This document shows, in pieces, positions 1 through 11,700 of a DNA stretch of 64,000 nucleotides. The DNA comes from Shinisaurus crocodilurus (taxonomy: Eukaryota; Chordata; Lepidosauria; Squamata; Shinisauridae), in contig CM037878.1 of NCBI GenBank assembly GCA_021292165.1, positions 235,381,546 to 235,445,545 of the forward strand, read 5' to 3'. The notes under the pieces were generated by a model. The model saw only the letters and a list, made by a program, of their open reading frames with translations, searched no databases and was not told the DNA's origin. Positions within the stretch are counted from its first letter, which is position 1; each line of letters begins with the position of its first letter. The position numbers and the translations under genes were made by a program.

Positions 1-334
1 TTTTTTACATAAGCAAGTAATGGTTTTGAATTCCCTTCTGGGAATCAGTGAAGCATTATTGTCAACAACATGAAATTGGTGTCATCTTCAAACATAACCT
101 GTTTTTACATGGCGACATAATGAATTTCAGCTGAAATCAGTATTTATATGCATCACTAGAATAATTGAATGCCTCTTATGACTCAGAAAAATAAAGGTGA
201 GACTCTCCCCATGGCTACACATGGCTATGTCCCATTAATTTCAATAAGTATAAAGGACTGGTGACTTGAGAACAAGCAACAAAACAAAGGCGGGCGGACG
301 AATATGCCAGGTGAAATTTTGGGCTGGGACACAT
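1..334. other. AT-rich sequence, no feature recognised
   Basis: I see no reading frame with a recognisable domain, no repeat end and no RNA-gene box here. Confidence 0.5.
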
Positions 335-335
335 A

Positions 336-546
336 GGGCAGTACCCAATCAGACACTGGTGCTAATGTAAATTGCATTGTGCTAGCATAAGGAACCTCTA
401 GCACAGTGCCAACTGCATTAGCTGGTGGGACAGGATTCCCCCGAAAACCCATTGTGCCAGCTAACACTATTGGTGTTATGCTAGAGGTCTCTTATACTAG
501 TGCAACGTAATTTCTGTTAGACCTTGTGTCCAATTGGATACAGCCC
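336..546. mobile_element. MITE-like element, GGGCAGTA family, copy 1
   Basis: The stretch begins GGGCAGTACCCAAT and ends ATTGGATACAGCCC, which are imperfect reverse complements. A second element with matching ends lies at 3592-3850. Both share internal words such as CATTGTGCTAGC and have no coding capacity. This is how a short non-autonomous DNA transposon looks. I could not define a clean target-site duplication, so the superfamily is unassigned. Confidence 0.5.
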
Positions 547-548
547 TT

Positions 549-2844
549 ATGTGCAAATAGATTTATCCATAGATAGGTACTACAATTGCCACTTTGAACA
601 TTAGACTGGGTCATTATTTGCAAGTTAATTTACTTAGGGGTAAGGGAAGAATTGTATGAATTGTGCTATTTCACATATGGACCTCTGTGAGTAGTTAAGG
701 GCAGGGATGTGCTCTACCACTTCCACCATATGAAGGGGTACACAATGCCAATAGGTGTATACTAGTTGGCCACTTAACACAATATAACCAACCTTGTACA
801 CATAATCAGGATAGCTAAACAATTTTAAAACAGCATAGTCTTTTTTTTTTTTTTACATCTCTAATGCATGCTTGTAGATAAAGTAGAGACTCCAATCCAC
901 ACTTATGATTGGATAGATTCAAAGGGTGATGGCTATTCTAGCTGAATTAATCTGGAATAAAAAGCATTATTATATATTGCTATTTGGACAGTAAAAAGTT
1001 TAACTGACAACAGTAGAATTAAAGGAAACATATGAAATTAATAATTGTAGTAGAAAAAAAATAAACATTCCATACACACAAAATACAAAAAGGTAGTTAC
1101 TTCTGATTCAGATCTAATATTATAGATCCAGTAAATCCAAACTGAATTTCAAATACTGGTCATAAAGAATTCACCATGGTTAATTGTGTCATCTTATGGT
1201 CCCTGGAAGGGCATCCCACAGAGCCATAAGATAGATCAGTTGTCTGCTTCTGAGGGCAGAGACAGAAATCCAACTTCAGAAAAGGTCCAACATCAGAAGC
1301 CCACTCCCATTCCATGTGGAAACCTCTGCAGCCTGTACAACTCTGATACTGGAGCTCTGCAGATGTGGGAGGCATTCCATGGATTTGTGAGGGGATGTTA
1401 CTTCAGCATTCCAGAAGAATCTTTGGATCCACAGGATCCATAGGTCTCCTATTCCTCAGACATGCCTCCATGGAGAGAACTATGTCAGCCCCTGGAGATG
1501 ACACAGTTAATTTCCTTCCCATTGATGTCAAAGGGACAGAAAAATTTCAAGCAAGAAAAAAAACCTTGGACAATGACCAAAAAACACCATCCACTTCTTC
1601 CTCTCTTCTGTCCTGCTGGGTCGCATTGGATGGACTTTGAATACCTCAGAGATTCTGGTTCCAGAGGTTTCCACACAGAAAGGTAGGGCTGTTCTGCCTG
1701 TGAATCTAGAATATGTTGACTGTTTGATCAGGAAGATCTTGCTATCATTTGCATCAGATAGGTCTGTATACTCTGCTGAATTATTGAGGCTTTTGTAAAT
1801 CTGAATATTTGTGATATTTTAATTTGTTCATACCAAATTATATTTTCACCCTGGAAAAACACAATTGGTGATGCAATTTCTTCTGTGGTTTTAAACATTA
1901 TTAATCTTCTCCAATGAGACGGGGTGACAAATTTACCCCAAGTTCACTTTTCATTGCAGAATTTATACAGACGTAGACCTACAACACAGACTTCCCATGA
2001 CGTTGTTGTATATGGTCACCTGCACAATGTCCCCAAATTTCAACCTCTTAGCAATTGCTGTTTTCTTTCTGGAAACAGAAACACACTTAGAGCATAAAAT
2101 ATCCCAAGAATCTATTGATTTTGCCACTGGGGTGTCTTCATGCCCCAAACTCAAGCAATGTCTCTGGGTATAAAAATGTCTGATGGGTTTTTCCAAAGAA
2201 AACTGGTCTAGGGAAGCAGTCAAGTACTCTGTCAGCAGATTGGCACAAGTCATGGGATTTCATTAGGATGACATGTATCTCTGCAGGGACAGATTTGTAT
2301 GGGGTTAGAAAAACAACCCAAATAAACAAAATATTAGGTTTTAGTAATAATAAAGTTATGCCTAAAGTTTTACCTTGACAGTTTATGATACTTTTCTAAT
2401 ATTGCTAATATTTTGACTTTAAAACACACTTCTTCTGACACCACAGACACATTTGAGATTGTGGGTCATGATTTTACCACCCCAGGATACATTGGAAAAT
2501 TACCCTGAAACACATTTGTGTATATTTGGGAGGGGGGGTTCTTGGATGTTATTACTATTAGCAAGATAGCTAAGAAGGATTGGAGAAAATGCTCTAGGCA
2601 TATTTGATTCTAACAAAAAATGATCCTGCCATTTTTATACAACTGTGACACAGGAGTTAAACTAGGACAAAAGAAAGCTTTGTGATTCCTTATGTGACAT
2701 GTTCTCTCAAGAACTATCAAGAATTCCTTGTACATAGGTTGCGGGGAGAGACAACTGGTGGAAGGGACAGAGCACTATAATAATCAGGGCCATTGATCTC
2801 AGGAAACATGCAGACTGTTGCAAATAGGGACATCACCGTGAATA
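549..2844. other. Stretch without a supported gene
   Basis: Overlapping ORFs of 74-91 codons occur on the plus strand at 1186-1686 in three frames, and on the minus strand at 1485-1676 and 1963-2329. None shows a domain or a coding pattern that one frame keeps and the others lack. An old unrecognised repeat around 1170-1690 is possible. The rest is AT-rich, with a T-run at 841-854. Confidence 0.5.
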
Positions 2845-3235
2845 TCGGGGGGCTGGAGTGAGGCCAAAATCAGCCCCACTCACAGCTCCCTGATATTCAC
2901 AGGCTTACCTGCCACGCTGCTCGGTCCCACCGCCACTCAATCGATCTGTGCCGCGCCGCCCGCACGGACTCCGTCGTGTCATTTCCAGCTTTGACCCAAT
3001 GGCCTCTGCGCCAATGCGGCTGAACCCTACGCCTATGGTTTTGGCGTAGAAACCAGGGCAACAGGGCTTAAAATGGCCATCGTGGGCGGCGCAGCAAACC
3101 GAGCGGTGCAGAGAGCGGGCAGAGAGTTCCTCCGCGCCGTGGAGGGTCAAGCATCGGGGGGGCTGTGTGGAGAGGTGAGGCGAGGCAAGGCGCCCTCCCC
3201 AAGGTACGAAACTCACCACTAGCTGCAAGTATAAC
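2845..3235. repeat. GC-rich fold-back type repeat island
   Basis: An abrupt GC-rich block in AT-rich surroundings. It contains an AAACCAGGGCAACAGGG segment (about 3048-3066) resembling the hairpin part of the block at 23.47-23.99 kb, followed by TTAAAATGGCC as in the fold-back elements at 14.4 and 21.9 kb. I infer membership of the same loose family. The 107-codon minus ORF at 2905-3228 has no recognisable domain and is probably chance in GC-rich sequence. Confidence 0.4.
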
Positions 3236-3297
3236 TTACCACTTGTACTGATAAAGAACTGCAGGTGTTCTGTAATGGAGGAAAAATGTTTATTTGT

Positions 3298-3538
3298 TTT
3301 TTATTTATTTTATTATTATATTTATATCCCGCCTTTTTTCCTGCAGGGAACCCAATGTGGCTTACATAATCCTCCTCCTCCTCCTCTCCATTTTATCCTC
3401 ACAACAACCCCAGGTTAGGCTGAGAGTCTGTGACTGGCCCAAAATCACCCAGTGAGCTTTATGGCTGAGTGGGGACTAGAACCTGGATCCCCCGAGTCTC
3501 AGTCCAACACTCCAACCACTGTGCCACACCGGCTCTCA
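3298..3538 (-). mobile_element. MIR-like tRNA-derived SINE
   Basis: Read on the minus strand this is a tRNA-headed SINE. The head has the A-box-like GTGGTTGGAGTGTTGGACTG and a B-box region ending GGTTCTAGTCCCC. A CORE/MIR-like middle follows (GACTCTCAGCCTAACC, GTTGTGAGGATAAAATGG), then an AT-rich tail. It is a copy of the family seen at 7953, 14695, 15177, 44025 and 60383. SINEs of this kind carry an RNA polymerase III promoter and no protein. Confidence 0.85.
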
Positions 3539-3591
3539 TACCTTGTGGGTATTTTGTCTAGTGTCAAGGGTGAACTTGCAGGACAGTCATG

Positions 3592-3850
3592 GGGCAGTAT
3601 CCAACTGCGTCATTCTGTCAGCACAAATGACATTGTGCTAGCGGAAAAGAGGTTCTGAAACATGCACAAGAAGAGAATCCAACTAAAGTTATGTTTGCAC
3701 AAGCACAGTTGCACAAACAGTTGTGCCTTACGCTTGTACAATCTGTTGTACAACTGGTTGTGCATTCTGCTTGTGCAATCCCTTGTGCAATGGAAAGATT
3801 CGGCAGAGCTCTGCTAGCACTTTTGGGTTTGACACCACTGGATACTGCCC
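3592..3850. mobile_element. MITE-like element, GGGCAGTA family, copy 2
   Basis: It begins GGGCAGTATCCAACTG and ends CCACTGGATACTGCCC, matching inverted ends. The middle (3690-3790) is dense in the heptamer TTGTGCA and its complement TGCACAA. It shares ends and internal words with 336-546. A non-autonomous DNA transposon is the simplest reading; no clear target duplication is visible. Confidence 0.55.
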
Positions 3851-3961
3851 ATTATGTTGTTGCAATGATGGTGCTGTGTGCATATATGTTGTGTTGGTCT
3901 TCAGAATGATTGTTTGTGCAAGGAAAGTAAAGGCAGTACATTGGTCTGACTAAGTACAGAA

Positions 3962-4147
3962 AACATAGATGTTGCCTTGTACTGAGTAAGATCATTGATC
4001 TTTCTAGCTGTTTTGTCTACACTGACTGGCAGCACCTCTGCAAGCATTTGCATCTTTACCTAACCCTACCTAGAGATGCCAGGGATTGAACCTGGGACCT
4101 TTGGTATGCAAAGCATGTGCAAAACTACTGAGCTACAGCCTTTCCCC
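3962..4147 (-). mobile_element. tRNA-headed SINE, second family, old copy
   Basis: On the minus strand it starts with a tRNA-like head: GCTGTAGCTCAGTAG for box A and GGTTCAATCCC for box B. It runs to a tail related to AAGGCAACATC. Better-preserved relatives are at 19188-19373 and 51063-51232. This family is distinct from the MIR-like SINEs. Confidence 0.7.
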
Positions 4148-6191
4148 GAAGCACTGAAACTCAGCCAGCACCTTGAATTGGGCTAGGGAATAAAGTACAT
4201 TTTCAAATGTAATTGCTTCAAAATAGGTGTGCTGCTTTACACCCATGAATAATCAGTGTCGTCCTTCAGATACCCTCCTCCCTACAAGAATGTTCAGGCA
4301 TATGTATTGGTCCAAACGTCTTCCACAGTGAGCACTGATGCAAATAATTCATTCTGCTTTTTGCAACCTCCCTAGCCTTTTTCAGTAATAAACACAAGGA
4401 GCCCTCCTTCAAACAGAAATCAGCAAAATGGTAGACCATGTTATTGGTGGGGCTAATTTTCCATCCATACTGGGGTGGGGCTAGATGGCACAGGTTGACT
4501 CAGTAAGTGCAACTTGTTTTTGATGTCCTCAGAAAATTTTATCACCATTTTTAGATATTTGTGGGTTGCTTTTTTGTTGTTGTCAGAAATCAGTATCCAT
4601 ATATCTGTAGCTATTACAAAGCTTGGAACCTGTAGCATAGGCTTAGCACTGTGATGTTAATATATTACCATACATTTGTAAGAATGTCATATGGCTTAAT
4701 TAGAAAATAACATACACACCTTCCATTGAGCAGCAGTTGACAGGGTGATGAAGAAAAAGTAGGTCATATTAAATTTATAACGATTGGCTGTCTCTCTAGT
4801 CCCAGTGCCTTCGGTGACCAGGTGATCCATGCTGGCTTCAGATTCTTCCTATTCCACTTAATTCAGATTGTGGATTACCCCCACCCCCGAATTTATTCGT
4901 CAAGCAGAACATTTTACACAATCTGATTAGATGTGTTAACAAAGCATTTATGCAAGCTGCTACTCTAATCACAATGTATCCTGCCATTTCAACCATTATT
5001 ATTGCTTTGCTGATAAGGGAAAATAAGGAGAACCACTTTTGTGTAACACATCAATTATTTGTTAGAAGAAATTTTAAGATCTCAGTATCTGCACTTTCTC
5101 TGAGAGAAGGATAGAAAGAGCAGGCTACATTTTAAAACTATCTCTGTCGGTAATGATATTCAAGGGACCAGAGAATGGCTTGTGCCTTTTAAACAAAACA
5201 AAACCCTGTGGGCAATCCAGGTATGTTACCAATTACTTATCCACTTGTCCATCTACCTTTTGTTGCATGAATATTTTTCACAGTATGAATGTCTTAAGAC
5301 CCACATAGATATTTGCTGCAGCGGATCACCAAATAGCTGTTACTGAAAAGAGAAAAAGAGTTATAACAGTTGATAATGGGGCCACTGCAATCCTAACCAC
5401 TCTACAGCAGCCACTGTGCACAATAGAAGAGAGGCAGATATCCACAGCAATTATTTTGGCTTTGCTGATAATAAACTGTTGGGCAATTTGGTCAGTGCAT
5501 TTACCGACAAATTTGTTTTAACCATGTCCATTTGCAAGCTGAGCCTCACTGATGGCCTCTGTGTTGTAAAGAATAATAATAATAAAAAATGTATTTAGTA
5601 AGACATCTGGAGGGGGAAAATCATGCCCTTATTTCTTTGGTAATCCTTATTTCTTTTCTTAACAGAAGGCATTTTTTTATCTCATCTGCAGTCACATCCT
5701 TCTTCTCCATCAGTTTTAATGCCTTTAAAGAGGAGCTCTCCCAAGTGAAGAACCAGCTAAGTGGATATGTTGCACTTTGCAATTCCAGCTGTCCAGCTTC
5801 TTTGAAATGTGTAAGAGGGCCTCTACTCATGCTTATTCAACCCTTTTGATAAATGAATCTACTACTTAAGCAGCCTGATTGGAAAGCCCTATGTCCCGAA
5901 CTGTGTGACTTCAGTCTTCAATTGGTTGTTATTTGAAGGCTCATCCAGATGGCTTTCAGTTATGCCTGACCTTTGCTGCTTATTTGAAACATGGTGGGTG
6001 CTTTCTGCACCTACACCACTGGGGCCCAGGGAAAAGCTTTGAGCATGAATTTAAATTATGCCTTGGGGCTTGGTTGGACTAATCAGAATCCTGCTTGGCC
6101 AATCAGAATCCCGGCAGAATGAATTATGTCTTCCTTTAAGGCCAAGAACCCCTGACTTTTTCTTTCCCATCCTAACTGAATGCATTCCGGC
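4148..6191. other. AT-rich stretch without a supported gene
   Basis: Only short unconvincing ORFs occur, for example 86 codons at 5589-5849. No repeat end, RNA gene or coding exon is recognised. Confidence 0.5.
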
Positions 6192-6536
6192 TAGGGATGT
6201 TGGAGAAATCTCCAGTGGATTCAAATGGGTTTGGATCTCAATGAATTCGACCTATGAATTCTGCTTTTCCCAAGTTGCGCAGATTCTGCAGATTTGCAGA
6301 CCTTGGGGTGTTTTGTGTTTGTTTGTTTTTTACTTTGAGGGTGGGTGGGGGTTGCACAAATTTGCACTTGTGCTAATATGCATTAGTGGACATGCACACT
6401 TGCGCAAATGGAACAAAATTCATGTACATCACTGAAAAAAATCTGATTCTGTCAATGAGTGGACGACAGAATGAAAGACACCTGACAATCCATGAAACAC
6501 AAATGGAACGGATTTCACAAAATCTGTACATTCCTA
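6192..6536. mobile_element. Possible MITE with TAGGGATGT ends
   Basis: It begins TAGGGATGT and ends ACATTCCTA, an imperfect inverted repeat like the ends of the fold-back element at 21766-22186. The interior is AT-rich and contains several GCACAAATTTGCAC-like words. No target duplication is visible and the ends are short, so this is tentative. Confidence 0.35.
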
Positions 6537-7713
6537 GTTTTGGCTGCTCATTGCATTATTGCAGAGCTGGAAAACAATGCTTGTCAGTTGCTCATTTACT
6601 TGTATGTGCCAAGACTACCTCTTCCTCCTTGTCTGCCTTCTTCTTATAGAGGCTGTGGCTTCTTTAAGGTGCCTTCCCTTTGAGGCAGTGCCTTTCTTAT
6701 TCTGTCTTCCTTGGCTTCTTGGATCATTGCTAAGTTTTATGGGAGCTTAAATGGACTCCTGTTATCCAACATCCCTCCCTGTTGTTTGTTCTCTCAGGCC
6801 AGGGAATGTGGGACTGGAGTTCAGTGACTGGGGTTGGGGAGAGAAAGAGGGAAATGGAGATAAAACTTGACTGCATTTTAAAAAAATATAACATTCTGGC
6901 TTCATCAGATTTGAGAGCCGATAAGGGAGCCTAAGGGGGTGGGTCAAGCTTCTTTATGGACTAAAAATGACTTGGTTTTTGATCATTCCTTACTCGGTTT
7001 CAGGTTTTAATTATTTCTGACTCACAAATTTATATTTGTCATATAAATTGCAGTTCCATTTTCATACAATTAGGCTTAATTCACCCTGCTCTTATTTATA
7101 TGGGGAGCAGTTTTATGCTTCAAACTGTCAAGCTCGGCCTCAAGGGCTCCCTGCCTGTCTTTGCTGTGCTTCCATTCTACCAGCATGATTGATTGCATTG
7201 AGTTATAATAACAGCACAGACCCCAATGACCCAGTCATTTACTTAGCCCTTTCAATAAAATCATGGCCTGTTTAAAATTCACTTTTAGTGTCTTGGTCGT
7301 CTTCTGCCTTTAGCACAAATTGTTGAGTGTTCTTTTAGTTCTGCCTGTTGCCAATATTCACCTCAAAAGCTACCTTAAATATTTGCTTTAAGGTAGCTTT
7401 TGAGATGGTTTCTTTGCATGACAAGTAAAGCCTGACAACTACCATGGCACTGTAAGCAAACTTTCAAGAATCAAAGATAAAGAAGAACTGAAACCTGATT
7501 ATGAATCCAATTCATTGTCATTCATATGTTTGCCACCACCACTCCTCCTACTTTGAGATCCACAACTTTTTAATTGGGCACAAATCAGCTAAAGTTCAGC
7601 ACATTCAGTCTCATTGACTTCAACTGAAGAGTTAATAAGCTGGATTTAAAATGTAAAAAAAAATGGCTTAAAATTTGTCACTTAGCCAATGTTTATGAGG
7701 TAATAGCTAAGAC
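6537..7713. other. Stretch without a supported gene
   Basis: Nothing recognised except a small inverted repeat at about 7366-7407, with CAAAAGCTACCTTAAA facing TTTAAGGTAGCTTTTG. Confidence 0.5.
7366..7407. repeat. Short perfect hairpin
   Basis: CAAAAGCTACCTTAAA is followed by a loop of about 10 bases and then TTTAAGGTAGCTTTTG, its exact reverse complement. It is probably a remnant of an inverted-repeat element; no function can be assigned. Confidence 0.6.
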
Positions 7714-7715
7714 AT

Positions 7716-7868
7716 GTGGCTTATGCTGGCTCAGCTTGTCTGAGCGTGGAAAGCTAAGCAGGGTCAAGCCTGGTTGTTACTTGGATGGGAGACCCCGCCT
7801 CCTGCATTGAGTAGGGGGTTGGACTCGATAGCCTTGTAGGCTCCTTCCAACTCTATGATCTATGAAAT
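7716..7868 (+). mobile_element. 5S-rRNA-derived SINE with CR1 tail
   Basis: The 5' half matches the internal promoter part of 5S rRNA: AAGCTAAGCAGGGTC, a GCCTGGTT segment, then ACTTGGATGGGAGACC. The 3' half matches the CR1 3' end (GGGGGTTGGACTCGATAG, CTCCTTCCAACTCTATGA), also seen on the minus strand at 24316-24420. The copy lacks about 9 bases after GGGAGACC that are present in the copy at 55609. Transcription would be by polymerase III from the 5S-like boxes; mobilisation by CR1 is inferred from the shared tail. Confidence 0.85.
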
Positions 7869-7952
7869 CTTTGAAACACCACTTCCTAGTAGTACTGGAT
7901 AATGGCCTGATGTAAAGCAAGGCAATGAACTCTTATAGCCAGGGTGGCGTAG

Positions 7953-8195
7953 AGAGCCAGTGTGGCATAGTGGTTAGAGTGTTGGACTGGGACTCAGGAA
8001 ATCCGGGTTCTAGTCCCCGCTCAGCCATGAAACTCACTGGGTGACTTTGGGCCAGTCACTGACTCTCAGCCTAACCTACCTCACAGGGTTGTTGGGAGGA
8101 TAAAATAGAGAGGAAGAGGACTATGTAAGCCGCCTTGGGTTCCTTGCAGGAAAAAAGGTGGGGTATAAATATAATAAATAAATAAATAAATAAAT
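7953..8195 (+). mobile_element. MIR-like tRNA-derived SINE
   Basis: A well-preserved copy. The tRNA-like head has GTGGTTAGAGTGTTGGACTG and GGGTTCTAGTCCCC, followed by a CORE/MIR-like middle with GGTTGTTGGGAGGATAAAA. The 3' part reads GCCGCCTTGGGTTCC, then an AT tail of AATA units. The tail resembles the L2 3' end in this window. Confidence 0.9.
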
Positions 8196-8705
8196 ATAGC
8201 TAGGGCTGCACAAAGCCACTTAAAGTGCAATCCTAAGGAATTGGTGCTCGATAGAGGGAGGGCTCTGAGATTGGAGCCCTCTGTCGTAAGCCTTGGCAGG
8301 CAGGGTGGGGGAAATGATGGAGGTATCTTCAACTCCTGTTCCTGCTTTTTAACATTTTTAGCTAGGCTGGCCTGCCCATTTGACCTACCTCTCTGGTGGC
8401 GGAGGGAACAGTATGGAAAGCCTTGTTGATACGACAGACTCATGGCCTATCCTGCCCCCTCCCCTTCCAGTTCCACCCCTTTTCTCTCCCCAACTCTCTT
8501 CTGAGGTTGTGTTGTAACCTCAGAAGAGAAGTCACCACAGAGGTTTCCAAGGCAGCTGTGAGGGATGGATGGGTGGGTAAATCCATGCTCAAATTAACTT
8601 CCCTAAGAGTGTAGTGATGTCTAGGCCTCAGTAAGGGAAATCCACACCATCCTATGGGCCCTGGGATGCCTTCCCAGGGACCACAGGTTTGCTTTCTTAG
8701 AGTTC

Positions 8706-8713
<8 letters not shown>

Positions 8714-8747
<34 letters not shown>
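8714..8747. repeat. (GT)n microsatellite
   Basis: About 16 GT units. The overlapping ORFs on both strands translate the repeat and are not genes. Confidence 0.95.
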
Positions 8748-8749
<2 letters not shown>

Positions 8750-8752
<3 letters not shown>

Positions 8753-11700
8753 CCCTCCCTTTTGATGTTTTCCCATCACTCTAAGACATTTTTGCTTATT
8801 CATTTATATTGCACTGACTTGCTCTCTCACACAATTATATCATCTTTTAACTTGCTATCAGTGATATCAATGAGAGAACAAGAGAGGTGGGGCTTGTTGT
8901 TTTGTTTAGACTCAGATGAAAGCAAGCAAGGGAATTGTGCATTTTCATTTTCCTGCCCATGAGCTCTTGCTCACTGGAGGCTGAAATACTAAAATTATGT
9001 GCAGAACCAGATGGGGCTGGGGCTGTACTCTTCAAGGCCAAAAAGGGCTCAAAGATGAAATGACTATTTCTGATTACTTGGGTGGGGGTTGATTTGAACT
9101 TGATGGACTGGCATCTGTCCCCTTTCAGCCTACAACTGCAGTTGCCATGTGTGAATCACCTATAATAACCTATTTTAATGGAATTAATTTGCCTGCTTCT
9201 TCCTGCAAGCCCACAGTTCAGGGGATGAAGTAGCAATTGTTGCTAACCTCCCAGTGGACAGGCAGGCATGCTGGCAATGAATGTGTGCACATGTGGCATG
9301 ATAAAATGGTTATTTAAGTCAGACCTGCCTAATCCCTGATGCTGTTCAAGCTGACACCTGCCCTCCCACCCAAGAGTTAGGTTCAGTGCAGGCATTTGCT
9401 CGTCATGTTTGGGCTGAGTAGAATTTTTCCCTGCCCCCACTCTGTACTGAGTAGCCTGAGCAGCAACGGGCTTTTAGTGTTCTTAAGTAGGTAGTACATG
9501 CTGTTCAGTAGGTGCCATTCCTAAGTAGGCAACAACTGGTGGGAAATTTGGGTAGAGCATCTAAGGAGTCAATTATCAGTGAGTGCCCAGAAGCTGTCCC
9601 AAAGGGTCGTAGGACTCAGGGCAGGGAAGAAACTCCCTTGGGGCCTGAATGAGTCATCGATTTAGAGTCTTGGACTTGATGGGTCCAAGATGGGTCCAGG
9701 AGGGGTACTCTTTGGCACCTAAAGTTGTGGATGGGGGGGGGGGGGACAGACAAGGGGCTGTCCCTGGGCTGAGGAACAGACTTGGCTTGTCCTTGTTAAG
9801 AACTTAGGAAGACCCACACAGCTATAACATTTTGAAGTTCTCTTTTTAAAGTTAATAAAGTTGTGGGCCTAGCTTCACCCAATCATTTATGCCTGTCATT
9901 TCTTACCCAATCTTCACCCAAGCTTTTGTGCAATTTCAGTGGGTTCGGTCATAATTCCCACGTGATCTTGTAGAAATGAGAGAATACAATCATGCGAACA
10001 ACAGAGGAACGAAAGGAGGACCAGAGGCAGAGTAGATGAGTTTTGTAATAAAGTAATTTAAATATTTTATTTACCTACAGATTATGCACTGCTTCATTTT
10101 ATTGTGCTTTTGCCATAGCAAAGTTGGCTATTGCGCTTGTCTTTTTAGACCTTTCAACAAACTTTTCCTTTTATCCCCATGGGACAGTATTGTCTACCTT
10201 TCTAATTACCCTTTCCTTTGTTTCCATTCTATTCTTCACATTCCTCATTTCTCCTTTTTCTCTTCTGTCGCTCCTAACCTTTAGATTACTAAGGGAATAG
10301 GGATGCAACAAATGACCCCCAAAAAGGAGGAAAAAAGTCCAGTCTGAAATCAAACAGAGATTTATTGGCAGGAGGGAGATGTTAAAGAGTACAGCAATAG
10401 AAATAAAACCAATTGAAGGGAGAGAAAGATAGGGCAATAAAGCCCAAGATGAATGATAATAAAAGATCAAAGGGACCAAATTTGAACAATTTAAGTGAAA
10501 GCCAAGCAGTCAGCATGGAACAGAGGGAAAGACTTAGTTTGACAAGAAGCCAGGGAGGGGGCTATAACATTTTTTGAAGTAAGCCGCCACGTGGAGCTAG
10601 ACTACATAATGATTCAGATAGGATATTTTGAGCTGTGAAGGTGGCAGAGGGATTCTGAAGCAATCAAAGAGTCAGAGACACACTGATTTCTAGAAGCAGA
10701 GTACAGCGACACACTTTTCCACCTGTCCTAAACCTGACGCTGAGGCATGTGACCATTTTGTATATTTAACAAGCTGCTTGGTGCCCAGAGACTAAAACTT
10801 TTATTTCTTTTGACTCTGGCACAAATTGGAGGACTCATCTCTGCACAGTATTGCTTTTATCCAGTCCCTATTTCTGAATTCAGTCCCTATGGTTCCCCTC
10901 ATTATGGCCCCCTTTTCTCCATTTTTTTGTTGCCACGTTAATTGCTGCATTTGCCTCTCTTATTTTTATTATTTTATTTTATTTGGATCATCCACCAACT
11001 GTTCCTTTCACCAGTGTTTGAGCTTGGGGGGGGGGGGGGTGTCCATTCTCCTCTCTGAGCTGTCAGACCTTTTTCTCTCCTCAACACTCAACACTGAATG
11101 GAGAGAGCAAGAGAGGGCTGAAAAGCTCTCACTCTGGTTTCAAGGCCTCTGTGCCAAAATCAGAGTGTTCCTTGCATGGAGATGCACACCATTTCCCCCC
11201 ATACACTGCAAGATACTCTAAGGCAAACTTTTAATCTCCACTTGAAGAAAGATATATTTCTGCTGCATTTTTGCTCCTGTTGACTGAGACAAGACGTGTT
11301 GCAACAGTTTCCAAAGTAATAAGGAAACTGTGTGGAATTCAGATAATCATTCAACAACCTATTTGTGTGGAATTCACATAATCGTTCAATCATTCTATTT
11401 GTAGTAACAAAAAGAAGGGGGAAATGTAATATTAATTACTAAAGCACAAGAAAGCAAGTTCAAGGCTTAGATCCAAAAATGGTCCTCTGCGAGTAGGAGG
11501 CACTGCCATTCATGCAAAGGGGCCGTCCCCAAGTTTCCATGCTTGCTGTGGTCCAGTTCAATACATCCCACAAACCTCAGTAATGGCTCTGTGCAGTCCT
11601 GCAGTAGGAAGGGATGAACAGTTAAGGCCTATTCTGTCTGCAAAGGTCTGTTTGATGTTCTTTATAATTTTATATATTTAAGTAGTGACACTTCTATACA

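Noticed and set aside
1160..1690. Cluster of ORFs as a possible exon or pseudogene
   Set aside because: Three plus-strand frames and one minus-strand frame are open over overlapping parts; no domain or splice-bounded exon could be supported.
7735..7800. Functional 5S rRNA gene
   Set aside because: Only the internal part of 5S rRNA is present, fused to a CR1 tail and repeated in three copies, so it is a SINE.
8621..8962. ORFs across the GT repeat
   Set aside because: The protein is dominated by repeated Val-Cys or Thr-His from the microsatellite.
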